From the NCBI GenBank assembly GCA_018303045.1, contig JAGVYX010000014.1:1-20438 (forward strand): a stretch of DNA of 20,438 nt, given 5' to 3'. The notes beneath the pieces were generated by a model. The model saw only the letters and a list, made by a program, of their open reading frames with translations. It had not been told where the DNA came from and did no database searches. The translations under genes were made by a program, and so were the position numbers. Below are positions 6,914 to 14,363 of this stretch, in pieces. Within the stretch, counting starts at the first letter, position 1; the number at the start of each line of letters is the position of its first letter. The stretch comes from Candidatus Woesearchaeota archaeon (GTDB lineage: Archaea > Nanobdellota > Nanobdellia > Woesearchaeales > GW2011-AR9).

Positions 6914-7336
6914 ATCTTCTGGTTTGAACACCTTCACATGATTTTTTGCAAAATCCATCAAATCTCTATCTCTTGTGATTAATGGAATACCTAACCTTTT
7001 TGCAATTGCAACATGAAGATAATCATAGAAGCTGATTAAACCATGCTGTTGTTCAAACTCTCTTGCTAAATCATAATCATCGCTAGTTGTTTTTATAATA
7101 TTGACGTATCCCGCTTCTTTTAAGAATCCTTTTACGCCATCAAATTTTTCTCCTAACGTAAAATATAACTCCTTAAGAATAATTGTAGAAACAATAATCT
7201 TTCCCTTTTCATCTTCAACCTGTTCAATAAAATCTTTCGCTAATTTCCAATAGGGAATACCTTTTGTAGGATCACCTTCTTTCTTAAAGAGATTCAACCA
7301 AATGCAGGAATCAAGATAATGCTCATTTTTCGCCAT
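6902..7336 (-). CDS. PIN-domain ribonuclease (VapC-like toxin)
   Basis: A PIN-domain protein of 144 residues from the ATG at 7336. A TTG at 7348 would add four residues, but a minus-strand TATA box (TTTATTAATG, about 7360-7372) lies 30 bases from 7336. The four acidic residues of the Mg-dependent nuclease centre are visible: Asp9 (HYLDSCIW), Glu56 (ILKELYF), Asp105 (SFYDYLHVAIAK) and Asp123 (LITRDRDL). Such toxins cleave tRNA or rRNA. The gene overlaps the 3' end of the convergent antitoxin gene by 12 bases. Head-to-tail operons are the norm for VapBC. Confidence 0.8.
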   Translation of the reverse strand: MAKNEHYLDSCIWLNLFKKEGDPTKGIPYWKLAKDFIEQVEDEKGKIIVSTIILKELYFTLGEKFDGVKGFLKEAGYVNIIKTTSDDYDLAREFEQQHGLISFYDYLHVAIAKRLGIPLITRDRDLMDFAKNHVKVFKPEDLLS

Positions 7337-7520
7337 TATCTTCTGCAAATTGTGTAATACATTAATAAAACTAACGAATCTAGCCAGCCCCTTTTCTGTA
7401 GCGACGCAAAAACTTGCTCCGTTTCACTCCGCACCTTTCTCACTTCGTAGGTCAGGGAAACTAACAGCAGCGATTAGTTTCAATTTTTGTAAGGTAATTA
7501 TGCTTATTGATTTCGTTGAT

Positions 7521-7637
7521 TTTTCGACAACAATCCTGACGGCAGTCGGTCAAATTCTGCGGAATTTGCCCTCGTCAGACACCCCGCAGGGGGCATCCCC
7601 CGTCTGACCTGCGTCAGATTGTTGTCTATTACGAAAA
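7521..7637. repeat. Cloverleaf palindrome with two internal arms
   Basis: The outer stem pairs 7526-7545 with 7609-7626 (18 bp, two single-base bulges), and TTTTCG/CGAAAA lie outside it. The first inner arm is CAAATTC-TGCG-GAATTTG (7551-7568) with flanking GG/CC. The second inner arm is GTCAGAC/GTCTGAC (7574-7580 with 7602-7608), capped by GGGGG-CAT-CCCCC or, alternatively, CCCC-GCA-GGGG. Not a tRNA. Confidence 0.75.
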
Positions 7638-7680
7638 CATAAAGATAATACTCTTACAAAAACTTCTCCCTGCGGTCAAC

Positions 7681-7705
7681 CACGCTGCGCTCTCGCTTCG
7701 CTCGG
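7681..7705. repeat. Second copy of the GC-rich repeat core
   Basis: CACGCTGCGCTCTCGCTTCG plus CTCGG aligns with 97-122, with two substitutions and one missing base. It lies within a GC-rich block that ends a coding-like frame on the minus strand. Confidence 0.6.
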
Positions 7706-7717
7706 GGAATATAACAG

Positions 7718-7880
7718 GAATTTTTGTTAAATCACCATTAAGAATAATCGGCTTAACCGCTTCAATTTCAGTTTTGCAATAAAGCGTTTCGGGAATTGGG
7801 TTTAGCATGAACACCTTCTGATTAAGGACATGGGCAAAACCGATTTTTCCATTTGTTTCGTGTACTAGCCTCTGGGGATG
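7718..7880 (-). pseudogene. Coding-like remnant cut by a GC-rich island
   Basis: The minus strand just downstream of gatB reads as good protein sequence (HETNGKIGFAHVLNQKVFML, then NPIPETLYCKTEIEAVKPI and ILNGDLTKIPV). It runs into GC-rich repeat sequence at about 7717 and loses sense. The only in-frame ATG is at 7814, in the middle of the conserved-looking part; upstream the frame stays open to a stop inside the end of gatB. I infer a gene truncated at both ends. The family is not recognised. Confidence 0.35.
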
Positions 7881-7890
7881 GTTGGGACTT

Positions 7891-9309
7891 TTATTTTATT
7901 ATCTCTTTCATCAATTCACTAACCATCTGCGGAGAAGCTTTGCCTTTGGATAATTTCATTACTTGGCCTACCAAAAAATTTAATGACTTATCGTTGCCGG
8001 ACTTATAATCTTCAACAGCGGTTTTATTTTCAGAAATAATTTTCCGGCAGAATTGCCTTAATTCCGAATCATCGCTGATCTGTTCAAGCTTATTTTTGGC
8101 CACATATTCTTTTGGAGAAAAGGCTTTAACCATTAATTCTTCAATTATCTTTTGAGCTGTAGTATCAGAAATTTTATGATGCTCAATTAAAGTTAATAAT
8201 TCAATCAATTCCAGTTCATTGAATTTTAAATCCCTGATTGACTTTTTATTATAATTTAAAACTCTCAGCAGTTCCTTGCGCATCCACTTGGCGGCCAATT
8301 GCGGTTTAACCTGCGCGATAACTTTTTCAAATAATTCAGCCAGCTCTAATTCCATGGCCATCACTTCGGCATCAACCGGATCCAGCTGATAAGTTCGAAT
8401 ATACCGTTTAATTTTTTCCTGAGCCAATTCTGGGATTTCTAATTGCAATTTTTCCTTAAACTCTGTATCAATATCGATAATGGGCAAATCCGGCTCAATA
8501 ATATAGCCGTAATCGGCTTCTGTTTCCTTTGTTCGCATTAAATGAGTGGTGTTAGTATTGCTGTCCCAGCCTCTGGTTTCCTGCTGTATTTTTTTTCCCT
8601 CGCTCGCCAATTGTTTCTGCCTCGCAATTTCGCTAATCAAGGCAGCTTCTAATTCCTTAAACCCGGTGATATTTTTGATTTCCACTCTGATATAGCCGCT
8701 TTCTCTAATAGAAATATTGGCATCAGCTTTAATGATGCCGTTATTCACGTCAAAAATCTTTAAATAAGTTAAAATGCTGATCAACTGGTTTAAAAAATCC
8801 CGGGCTTCTTCCGGAGAAGCAAGTTCCGGCCTGGTCACGATTTCAATCAACGGATTTCCCGAGCGGTTATAATCAATTAAGCAATAAGATGACTGCTTCA
8901 TGGACAAGGGGTAGCTGAGAGAGGCCGGATCTTCTTCCAGATGCGCGCGGATTAAGCCGATTTCCTTTCCTGATTTCAAAAATATTTTCCCTCCGGCGCC
9001 CAATGGTTCTTCAAACTGGGTAATCTGAAAATTCTTGGACATATCAGGGTAAAAATAACTTTTGCGGGAAAAAATCAGTTGCGATGCCAGATTAGAATGG
9101 ACCGCTAGGCAAAATTTAGCCGCCAATTGCAGGGCTTCTTTATTTAACACCGGCCTGGATCCGGGATGGCCTAAACAAATGGGGCAGCATCTGGTGTTCG
9201 GCTCAGAACTGCCTTGTGAGGGGCAGCCGCAGAATAGTTTAGTTTTAGTATTTAACTGGACATGGATCTCCAGCCCAATTACTATCTCGGCGGTGAAGTT
9301 ATTATTCAT
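7891..9309 (-). CDS. gatB: Asp/Glu-tRNA amidotransferase subunit B
   Basis: 472 residues, the standard GatB length. It is the kinase-like subunit that binds the misacylated tRNA, activates the side-chain carboxylate with ATP and receives ammonia from GatA. Visible features are the signature GLEIHVQLNTKTKLFCGC (12-29) and the zinc-site cysteines C27/C29 with C42/C45 (RCCPICLGHPG). YFYPDMSKNFQITQ follows at about 86-99, with SGNPLIEIVT further on. The C-terminal helical and YqeY-like tail ends in SKGKASPQMVSELMKEI. The start codon overlaps the gatA stop by four bases (ATGA), giving translational coupling in a gatC-gatA-gatB operon. A GatB with GatA and GatC, rather than GatD/GatE, means the heterotrimeric enzyme. 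Confidence 0.95.
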   Translation of the reverse strand: MNNNFTAEIVIGLEIHVQLNTKTKLFCGCPSQGSSEPNTRCCPICLGHPGSRPVLNKEALQLAAKFCLAVHSNLASQLIFSRKSYFYPDMSKNFQITQFEEPLGAGGKIFLKSGKEIGLIRAHLEEDPASLSYPLSMKQSSYCLIDYNRSGNPLIEIVTRPELASPEEARDFLNQLISILTYLKIFDVNNGIIKADANISIRESGYIRVEIKNITGFKELEAALISEIARQKQLASEGKKIQQETRGWDSNTNTTHLMRTKETEADYGYIIEPDLPIIDIDTEFKEKLQLEIPELAQEKIKRYIRTYQLDPVDAEVMAMELELAELFEKVIAQVKPQLAAKWMRKELLRVLNYNKKSIRDLKFNELELIELLTLIEHHKISDTTAQKIIEELMVKAFSPKEYVAKNKLEQISDDSELRQFCRKIISENKTAVEDYKSGNDKSLNFLVGQVMKLSKGKASPQMVSELMKEIIK

Positions 9310-10643
9310 GGGGAATCATCCCCCAAATCCTCAATAATTTGCAAAAATTCCAGCAATTTTCCTTCCTGCAAATGATCGGTATTAGCCATCAAGCCAACGG
9401 GTAAATTATTAACTTTGCCAATAGGGATGCTGGCATGGGGAATTCCCGCTAAATTAGGCCCTACAGTTAAAATATCCATCAGATAATTTTCCAATGGAGT
9501 CATTTTCTTCACTTCAGAAAATTTTGGCGCAACGACAGGCATGGTTGGTGAAATTAACACATCATATTTTTGGAATAGCTGCTTATATTCCTGGATAATT
9601 TTAGTCCTTACTTTAGTTGCTTTAATATAGTAAGCATCGCGGTAGCCGGCCATGCGGGCAAAAGTTCCTAAAATAATCCTGCGCTTGCTTTCTTCATTAA
9701 AGTGCTGGCTGCGTATTTCAGCAAAATAGACATTAAAAGTTTTATTTCCGTAACGCAATCCACAGAAGCGGGCTAAATTGCTGGAAGCTTCCGAAGTAGA
9801 AATGATATAATAGGCAGGAATGCCATACGCAAAAGTTATTGGCAAGGAAACTTCTTCTACAGTGTGGCCATTATCTTTTAATTTGTTAATGCACCACTGA
9901 ACTTTTTTCCTTATTTCCGCGCCAACTCCTTTGGTTAAGCTTTCTTTAATAATGCCAATTTTAAATTTCCCGGTTTTGGCTGTAAAATCAACTTCCGCTC
10001 TTAATGACGTAGCATCTTTTTGATCATATCCGGAAATCATCTCCAATACTGGTTTTATTTCAGAAACTTTTTTGCTCATGATTCCGATTTTGTCCAGCGA
10101 ATCGGCATAAGAAATTAACCCATAGCGGCTTACTCTTCCATAGGTGGGGCAGAACCCGATTACTCCGCAGAAAGCTGCCGGGCTTTCAATGCTTCCGCCG
10201 GTGCTTTCAGTAATCGCTACGTGATTGAAGGAAGCCTTCCGAGTTAATCCAGCCCCGCCGCCGGATGATCCGCCGGTAACCCGTTCTCGATCAAGAGGAT
10301 TTTTGGGAATTGGAACATTTAAACCAACATTAGTATTAAAGCTGCCAAAGCCAAATTCATCCTGGGCAGTTTTGCCAATAATGATTGCTCCGGCATCTTT
10401 TAATCTCTTTATTACTGTGGCGTCAAATAGTGGCTGATATCCTTTTAAAATACGAGATCCGGCCGCGCTTTCCACGCCTTTTACGCAAAGGCAGTCTTTA
10501 ACGCTGACAAATAACCCCCTTAATGGGTCATTGGCTGTTTCCGCTTGCAGCAAGGCTTCTTCTTCGCAAATGGCAGTGAAATAAAAGTATTCTTCCTGTA
10601 TTTTTTTACATTCTTCCAATACTTTTTTGGTTTCCCTAATCAT
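9306..10643 (-). CDS. gatA: Asp/Glu-tRNA amidotransferase subunit A (glutaminase)
   Basis: A 445-residue amidase-signature enzyme that releases ammonia from glutamine for GatB. The Ser-cisSer-Lys triad is visible: Lys49 in LFVSVKDCLC, the cis-Ser (about Ser127) in VTGGSSGGGAG, and the nucleophile Ser151 in TESTGGSIESPAAF. The usual Asp-Thr-Gly-Gly-Ser before the nucleophile reads Ser-Thr-Gly-Gly-Ser here. The protein is about 30-40 residues shorter at the N-terminus than typical GatA (about 480), a reduction seen in small genomes. It overlaps gatB by four bases and follows gatC after 47 bases. Confidence 0.95.
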   Translation of the reverse strand: MIRETKKVLEECKKIQEEYFYFTAICEEEALLQAETANDPLRGLFVSVKDCLCVKGVESAAGSRILKGYQPLFDATVIKRLKDAGAIIIGKTAQDEFGFGSFNTNVGLNVPIPKNPLDRERVTGGSSGGGAGLTRKASFNHVAITESTGGSIESPAAFCGVIGFCPTYGRVSRYGLISYADSLDKIGIMSKKVSEIKPVLEMISGYDQKDATSLRAEVDFTAKTGKFKIGIIKESLTKGVGAEIRKKVQWCINKLKDNGHTVEEVSLPITFAYGIPAYYIISTSEASSNLARFCGLRYGNKTFNVYFAEIRSQHFNEESKRRIILGTFARMAGYRDAYYIKATKVRTKIIQEYKQLFQKYDVLISPTMPVVAPKFSEVKKMTPLENYLMDILTVGPNLAGIPHASIPIGKVNNLPVGLMANTDHLQEGKLLEFLQIIEDLGDDSP

Positions 10644-10690
10644 TTTTTTAATATTTTATTTTAGTTAATTTCCTGGCAATTTGGTTTTGA

Positions 10691-10978
10691 CTATTCGACG
10701 GTTTTGGGGCCAATAAAGAATCCATCCCTGTTGTTTTTAGTAAATTTTAAAACTTCTTCCTGAGTTAAGCAATCGGTTTCTTTATCTTCTCTCAGGTTAT
10801 TTTTCTGCTCCACCGGCCGGAAAGAGCTTTCGGTTTTAGCAACATCTATTTGGTCTAGCACGGAAAAGGCCTTAACAATTTCCTGTAAGTCCAGAGTAAA
10901 TTGTTCTAATTCGGAATTAGTTAACTCTAACCTGGCAGTTTTGGCGATTTTTTTGGTTAATTCTTTGTCAATATGCAT
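10691..10978 (-). CDS. gatC: Asp/Glu-tRNA amidotransferase subunit C
   Basis: A 95-residue belt subunit that wraps around GatA and GatB and stabilises the complex. The start is taken at 10978 (MHIDKELTKKIAKTARLELT). This gives the family's normal length and the conserved N-terminal KIAKTARLELTNSELEQF. The C-terminal half has the expected FRPVEQKNNLREDKET and a final GFFIGPKTVE. The frame stays open upstream to 11119, but that part lies inside the tRNA gene at 11039-11216 and is not coding. TATA-like sites at about 11000-11022 precede the start. Confidence 0.92.
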   Translation of the reverse strand: MHIDKELTKKIAKTARLELTNSELEQFTLDLQEIVKAFSVLDQIDVAKTESSFRPVEQKNNLREDKETDCLTQEEVLKFTKNNRDGFFIGPKTVE

Positions 10979-11038
10979 GGGATTATCAGTAATCAGGATA
11001 TTATTAAGAATATTATTTAAAGATAACGGAAGAAAAAG

Positions 11039-11216
11039 CGCCCCCGACCAGAATCTCACTAGCGTTCGAACCAGGCCTAACGCCATAGACTTGAACTGGT
11101 GACCTTTACCGGTTATCACTAACTTGCGGTATCAGCCTAAAAGGTAACAGCTTCGTGGTTTAACTCGCACGCTCTACCTGTTGCTCCGTGTCTTAGCACG
11201 CCTAAGCTACGGGGGC
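11039..11216 (-). tRNA. tRNA, probably Lys(UUU), with about four introns
   Basis: Acceptor GCCCCCG (11210-11216) pairs with CGGGGGC (11040-11046); the discriminator is G and a T-run follows. A D-loop intron at 11181-11201 has ideal bulge-helix-bulge geometry: central helix GCTT/GAGC, cuts AG^G and AA^C, inner helix CGTG/CACG. Removing it gives the normal D loop AGCAGGTA. A T-loop intron at 11053-11089 has central helix TTCA/TGAG and restores T stem ACCAG/CTGGT. Between the D and T stems are 70 bases where about 22 are expected. The best fit has anticodon loop CTTTTA at 11138-11143, stem T-TTAC/GTAAA and variable loop GGTC, with introns near position 27 (about 11148-11168) and after the anticodon (about 11111-11137). 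Those two borders are unresolved. G73 and UUU fit archaeal tRNA-Lys. Confidence 0.7.
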
Positions 11217-11242
11217 TTCTTAATCAGCTTCTAATTTAACTT

Positions 11243-11252
11243 CTTTATATAG
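11243..11252 (-). promoter_or_regulatory. TATA box of the interrupted tRNA
   Basis: CTATATAAAG on the minus strand, centred about 31 bases before the tRNA 5' end at 11216. Confidence 0.5.
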
Positions 11253-11421
11253 TTTGCGCTATAAACTATTTATACTCGAAGTATTAAATTATCGAACAAG
11301 TAGTGCTTCTCGTAATAGTAAAAGCACATCATTTTATGTTCGAATATTTAATGCTTTTACTATCGATAATACACTAGAAAAGTTTATAAATGTAACTAAA
11401 ATTATAACGTTTGTTATAAAA

Positions 11422-12021
11422 ATGATAACATTATTAAAAACCGGGTACTGGAAAGTAATGCAGCTATTCTACAAGAATAAATCGGCGCATTACCATCTAA
11501 GAGAAATCTCGCGATTAACCAAACTTCATGGACCAAGCGTTTCTGCTATACTTAACGAACTAGAAGAGAAAGGAATCTTAAAATCTCAGCGGCAGGGGAA
11601 TCTTAGAGAGTATTCAATAATCAGGAATAAAAATACTTTTCTCATCTATACAATATTTGATCTAGAAAGATGGAATAGGCTCCCCACTATAAGGAAGCAG
11701 GCTATTGAGTGTTATCTTGATAAACTTCCAGAACAGCCGATTTTTGTTATTCTATTTGGTTCGACAGCCAAAGAAACCTATAGATCCGGATCTGATGTTG
11801 ATATACTAATTATCACTAATAAAATTATCTCGACTGAAGATGCGGAGAAGGAAGCTAATGCTTTAACCGGCATTAAAGTTAGCAGTTTTCAGATGAACCG
11901 GGATCAATTCTTAAAAGAAATCAAGTTAAAAGAAGATTCAGTAGTTCAATCAGCTTTAAATACAGGTTATCCCCAGATTAACCATATTTCCTATTACGAG
12001 AAATATTATGAAAGAATATGA
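11422..12021 (+). CDS. wHTH-MNT nucleotidyltransferase antitoxin
   Basis: 199 residues from the ATG at 11422. The frame is open further upstream, but that segment looks non-coding. A TATA box (GTTTATAAA, about 11382-11390) supports the shorter form. Residues 1-70 are a winged helix (HLREISRLTKLHGPSVSAIL, then NELEEKGILKSQRQGNLREY). Residues 105-170 are a minimal nucleotidyltransferase: GST at 113-115 (ILFGSTAKETYRSGSDVDIL), with Asp125 and Asp127 as metal ligands. MNT antitoxins modify HEPN toxins by adding AMP. The next gene is a HEPN protein overlapping by 14 bases, so this is a MNT/HEPN pair whose antitoxin carries its own DNA-binding domain, suggesting autoregulation. Confidence 0.8.
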   Translation: MITLLKTGYWKVMQLFYKNKSAHYHLREISRLTKLHGPSVSAILNELEEKGILKSQRQGNLREYSIIRNKNTFLIYTIFDLERWNRLPTIRKQAIECYLDKLPEQPIFVILFGSTAKETYRSGSDVDILIITNKIISTEDAEKEANALTGIKVSSFQMNRDQFLKEIKLKEDSVVQSALNTGYPQINHISYYEKYYERI

Positions 12022-12538
12022 TTTGGATAAGCTGCTGGCAAATCAGGATTTAATTAATAAAAATATAATTAAATTTCTGCAAAAAGGAATCTTAACCAAT
12101 CAAGATATAGATGCGGATGAAATTAAAGGACATCTTTTGAAATCAGATCACAATCTGAGATTCGTGGCTGAAAACATTAAGTTAAGATTTTTTGATTGGG
12201 TTACTATTGGCTGTTACTATGCTTGTTATCATGCGGCTTTGGCTTTAATTCTCACTAAAGGATATTCTTCTAAAAATCACTTAGCCACCCTTTGTGTTTT
12301 GATCAGAGAATTTTATAACCGGGAATTGAGCAAAAAAGATTTAGAAATTCTTTCTAATTTTATCGATTATCATGATCTGTTGTTCTATGTTGAAGCTAAA
12401 AATAAGCGGGAAGATGCTGCTTATTCTACAAAAACAAAATTTGACCAAAATGATACGGAACAATTAAGGCTTAAAGCCATATTATTAGTTTCCAAATTCA
12501 AATTGGTGGTAGGGACAGCAGTGAAGACAGTGAGATAA
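12008..12538 (+). CDS. HEPN-domain toxin (partner of MNT)
   Basis: A 176-residue all-helical protein. The HEPN fold is suggested by WVTIGCYYACYHAALALILT (64-83), then KGYSSKNHLATLCVLIREFY and KNKREDAAYST (131-141). Members are RNases with an R-x4-6-H site. Here the candidate position is Lys84…His91, with Lys instead of Arg, so activity is uncertain. The gene starts inside the end of the MNT gene (14-base overlap), the usual arrangement for this toxin-antitoxin family. It ends about 50 bases before aspS, which has its own promoter. Confidence 0.7.
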   Translation: MKEYDLDKLLANQDLINKNIIKFLQKGILTNQDIDADEIKGHLLKSDHNLRFVAENIKLRFFDWVTIGCYYACYHAALALILTKGYSSKNHLATLCVLIREFYNRELSKKDLEILSNFIDYHDLLFYVEAKNKREDAAYSTKTKFDQNDTEQLRLKAILLVSKFKLVVGTAVKTVR

Positions 12539-12552
12539 ACTTTCCCCAAACC

Positions 12553-12563
12553 TTTATATAAAT
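12553..12563 (+). promoter_or_regulatory. TATA box of aspS
   Basis: TTTATATAAAT centred 29 bases before the aspS ATG, giving a leaderless transcript for aspS and probably the purN-purM genes behind it. Confidence 0.6.
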
Positions 12564-12586
12564 CTCCTAAAATCCTTTAAGGGACA

Positions 12587-14356
12587 ATGCTTAGAACCCA
12601 CACCTGCGGTGAATTAACCAGAAAAGATGAAACCAGAGAAGTTACCCTCTGCGGCTGGACTCATTCCCGGAGAGATCACGGAGGAATTATTTTTATTGAC
12701 CTGAGGGACAGGTATGGCCTTACTCAGGCGGTCTTTGATCCTCATCATAATCAGGAAACACATGCTAAAGCTGAAAAGCTTAAGCGGGAAGATTGTATTA
12801 AAGTAACTGGCAAGGTAAGATATCGGGGCAAGGGATTAGAAAATCATAATCTCCCTACTGGAGATATTGAGATTATTGTAGATGAATTAGATATTTTGAA
12901 CAGCGCCGAAACGCCTCCTATTGAGATCGATGACCGCAAGGAGGCTTCCGAAGAGCTGCGCTTGAAGTACAGATATTTGGATTTAAGACGGCCAATTATG
13001 CAGAAACATCTGATGGCGCGCCACCAGGTAATGAAAGCCTGCCGCGAATTATTGGACAGTCTGGGATTTATGGAAATTGAGACGCCGATGCTAGTGCGTT
13101 CTACACCGGAAGGCGCTAGGGATTATTTAGTGCCTTCGCCGTTTCATCTGGGAAAAGTTTACTCCCTGCCTCAATCTCCCCAGATTTATAAACAACTGTT
13201 AATGGTTTCCGGGCTGGATAAATATTACCAGATTGCTCGCTGTATGAGAGCGGAAGATTCCCGCGCCGACCGGCAGCCGGAGTTCACCCAGATTGATATT
13301 GAAATGAGTTTTGTAGATGAAGAGGATGTTTACATTGTAGGTGAAAAATTATTTGCTCATATTATGAAACAGGTTAAAGGAATTGAAATTAAGACGCCAT
13401 TCCCCAGAATGTCTTATGCCGACTCGCTGGCTAAGTACGGCTGCGACAAGCCAGATTTGCGTTTCAGCCTGGAACATGCTGATGTTTCAGAAATTGTTCA
13501 CAAATCTGATTTTGCAGTATTCAAATCAGCAGTGGATAAAGGCGGCATAGTTAAGGGAATTAACGCTAAAGGCGCCGGCAAAACTTTTTCCAGAACAGAA
13601 ATTGATGCTTACATAGCTTTCGCCCAAAGCTTAGGCGCAGCTGGTTTAGCCTGGATGAAAATGGCCGAACATGGTTTAGAATCTTCCATAACTAAATTTT
13701 TTAATGAACAAACACAAAAACAATTAATTGCCAAAATGCAGGCTAAGCCCGGAGATTTGCTCTTTTTCTGCGCTGGCGAAGAAAAATTAGTTCATAACAC
13801 GATGTGGAAAGTGCGGTTAAAATTAGGCGAGGATCTTAATTTGGTCAATAAGGATGAATTTTATTTCTGCTGGATTAATCAATTTCCCTTATTTGAATGG
13901 AATGCCGATGAAGAAAAGTGGGAAGCCATGCACCATATTTTTACCATGCCCAGAGATGAGGATATGAAATATCTGGAAGAAAACCCCGGCAGGGTTCGCG
14001 GAAAATTATACGACTTAGTGCTTAATGGGATTGAATTATGTTCGGGCTCTATCCGAATTAACCGCCCGGAAATTAAGGAACGGGTAATGAAAGTTATTGG
14101 CATGACTCTGGAAGAAGCGCAGAATAAATTTGGCTTTCTGATTAATGCATTCAAATACGGGGCTCCGCCGCACGGAGGATTTGCTCCGGGCCTGGACAGA
14201 TTTGTGATGCTGATAGAGAAACTGGATAATATTCGCGATGTCATTGCCTTCCCCAAGAATAAAAATAAAGAAAGCCCCATGGACGGCTGCCCTTCCGACT
14301 GGAGCGCTAAGGATCTGAAGGAGAATTATCTAAAGCTGGATTTGGCGAAGAAATAG
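12587..14356 (+). CDS. aspS: Aspartyl-tRNA synthetase, bacterial type, probably non-discriminating
   Basis: 589 residues, the length of bacterial AspRS; archaeal AspRS is about 430. The N-terminal OB-fold anticodon domain (1-110) has CGWTHSRRDHGGIIFIDLRD. Class II motif 1 is FMEIETPMLVRSTPEGARDY, motif 2 is ARCMRAEDSRADRQPEFTQI, and motif 3 near 545 is GFAPGLDRFVML. The roughly 140-residue GAD insertion typical of bacteria lies at about 280-420. His31 (RRDHGG) is the residue found in non-discriminating bacterial AspRS such as Pseudomonas; strict enzymes have Leu there. With gatCAB nearby, this predicts charging of both tRNA-Asp and tRNA-Asn. I infer acquisition from bacteria. Confidence 0.93.
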   Translation: MLRTHTCGELTRKDETREVTLCGWTHSRRDHGGIIFIDLRDRYGLTQAVFDPHHNQETHAKAEKLKREDCIKVTGKVRYRGKGLENHNLPTGDIEIIVDELDILNSAETPPIEIDDRKEASEELRLKYRYLDLRRPIMQKHLMARHQVMKACRELLDSLGFMEIETPMLVRSTPEGARDYLVPSPFHLGKVYSLPQSPQIYKQLLMVSGLDKYYQIARCMRAEDSRADRQPEFTQIDIEMSFVDEEDVYIVGEKLFAHIMKQVKGIEIKTPFPRMSYADSLAKYGCDKPDLRFSLEHADVSEIVHKSDFAVFKSAVDKGGIVKGINAKGAGKTFSRTEIDAYIAFAQSLGAAGLAWMKMAEHGLESSITKFFNEQTQKQLIAKMQAKPGDLLFFCAGEEKLVHNTMWKVRLKLGEDLNLVNKDEFYFCWINQFPLFEWNADEEKWEAMHHIFTMPRDEDMKYLEENPGRVRGKLYDLVLNGIELCSGSIRINRPEIKERVMKVIGMTLEEAQNKFGFLINAFKYGAPPHGGFAPGLDRFVMLIEKLDNIRDVIAFPKNKNKESPMDGCPSDWSAKDLKENYLKLDLAKK

Positions 14357-14363
14357 GTAAAAT

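Larger units (their letters stand above)
7349..7890. other. Gene-poor stretch between the PIN gene and gatB
   Basis: No intact gene. It contains GC-rich blocks at about 7400-7470 and 7660-7710, a large cloverleaf palindrome at 7521-7637, and a coding-like remnant on the minus strand at about 7718-7880. Reading frames crossing the GC-rich blocks look like chance. Confidence 0.55.

Noticed and set aside
7350..7607. 85-residue plus-strand frame
   Set aside because: It crosses the GC-rich block and the palindrome and has low-complexity composition; not protein-like.
10979..11119. N-terminal extension of gatC
   Set aside because: It lies inside the tRNA gene and lacks GatC similarity; the normal 95-residue GatC starts at 10978.
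11039..11216. Leu(UAA) or stop-reading UUA anticodon for the interrupted tRNA
   Set aside because: Leu would need a class II fold and a matching stem, and the stem TGCGA has no good partner. A UUA anticodon would read UAA, which ends most genes here. Lys(UUU) fits the D arm and G73 better.
13879..14280. 133-residue minus-strand frame
   Set aside because: It is antisense to the conserved catalytic end of aspS.
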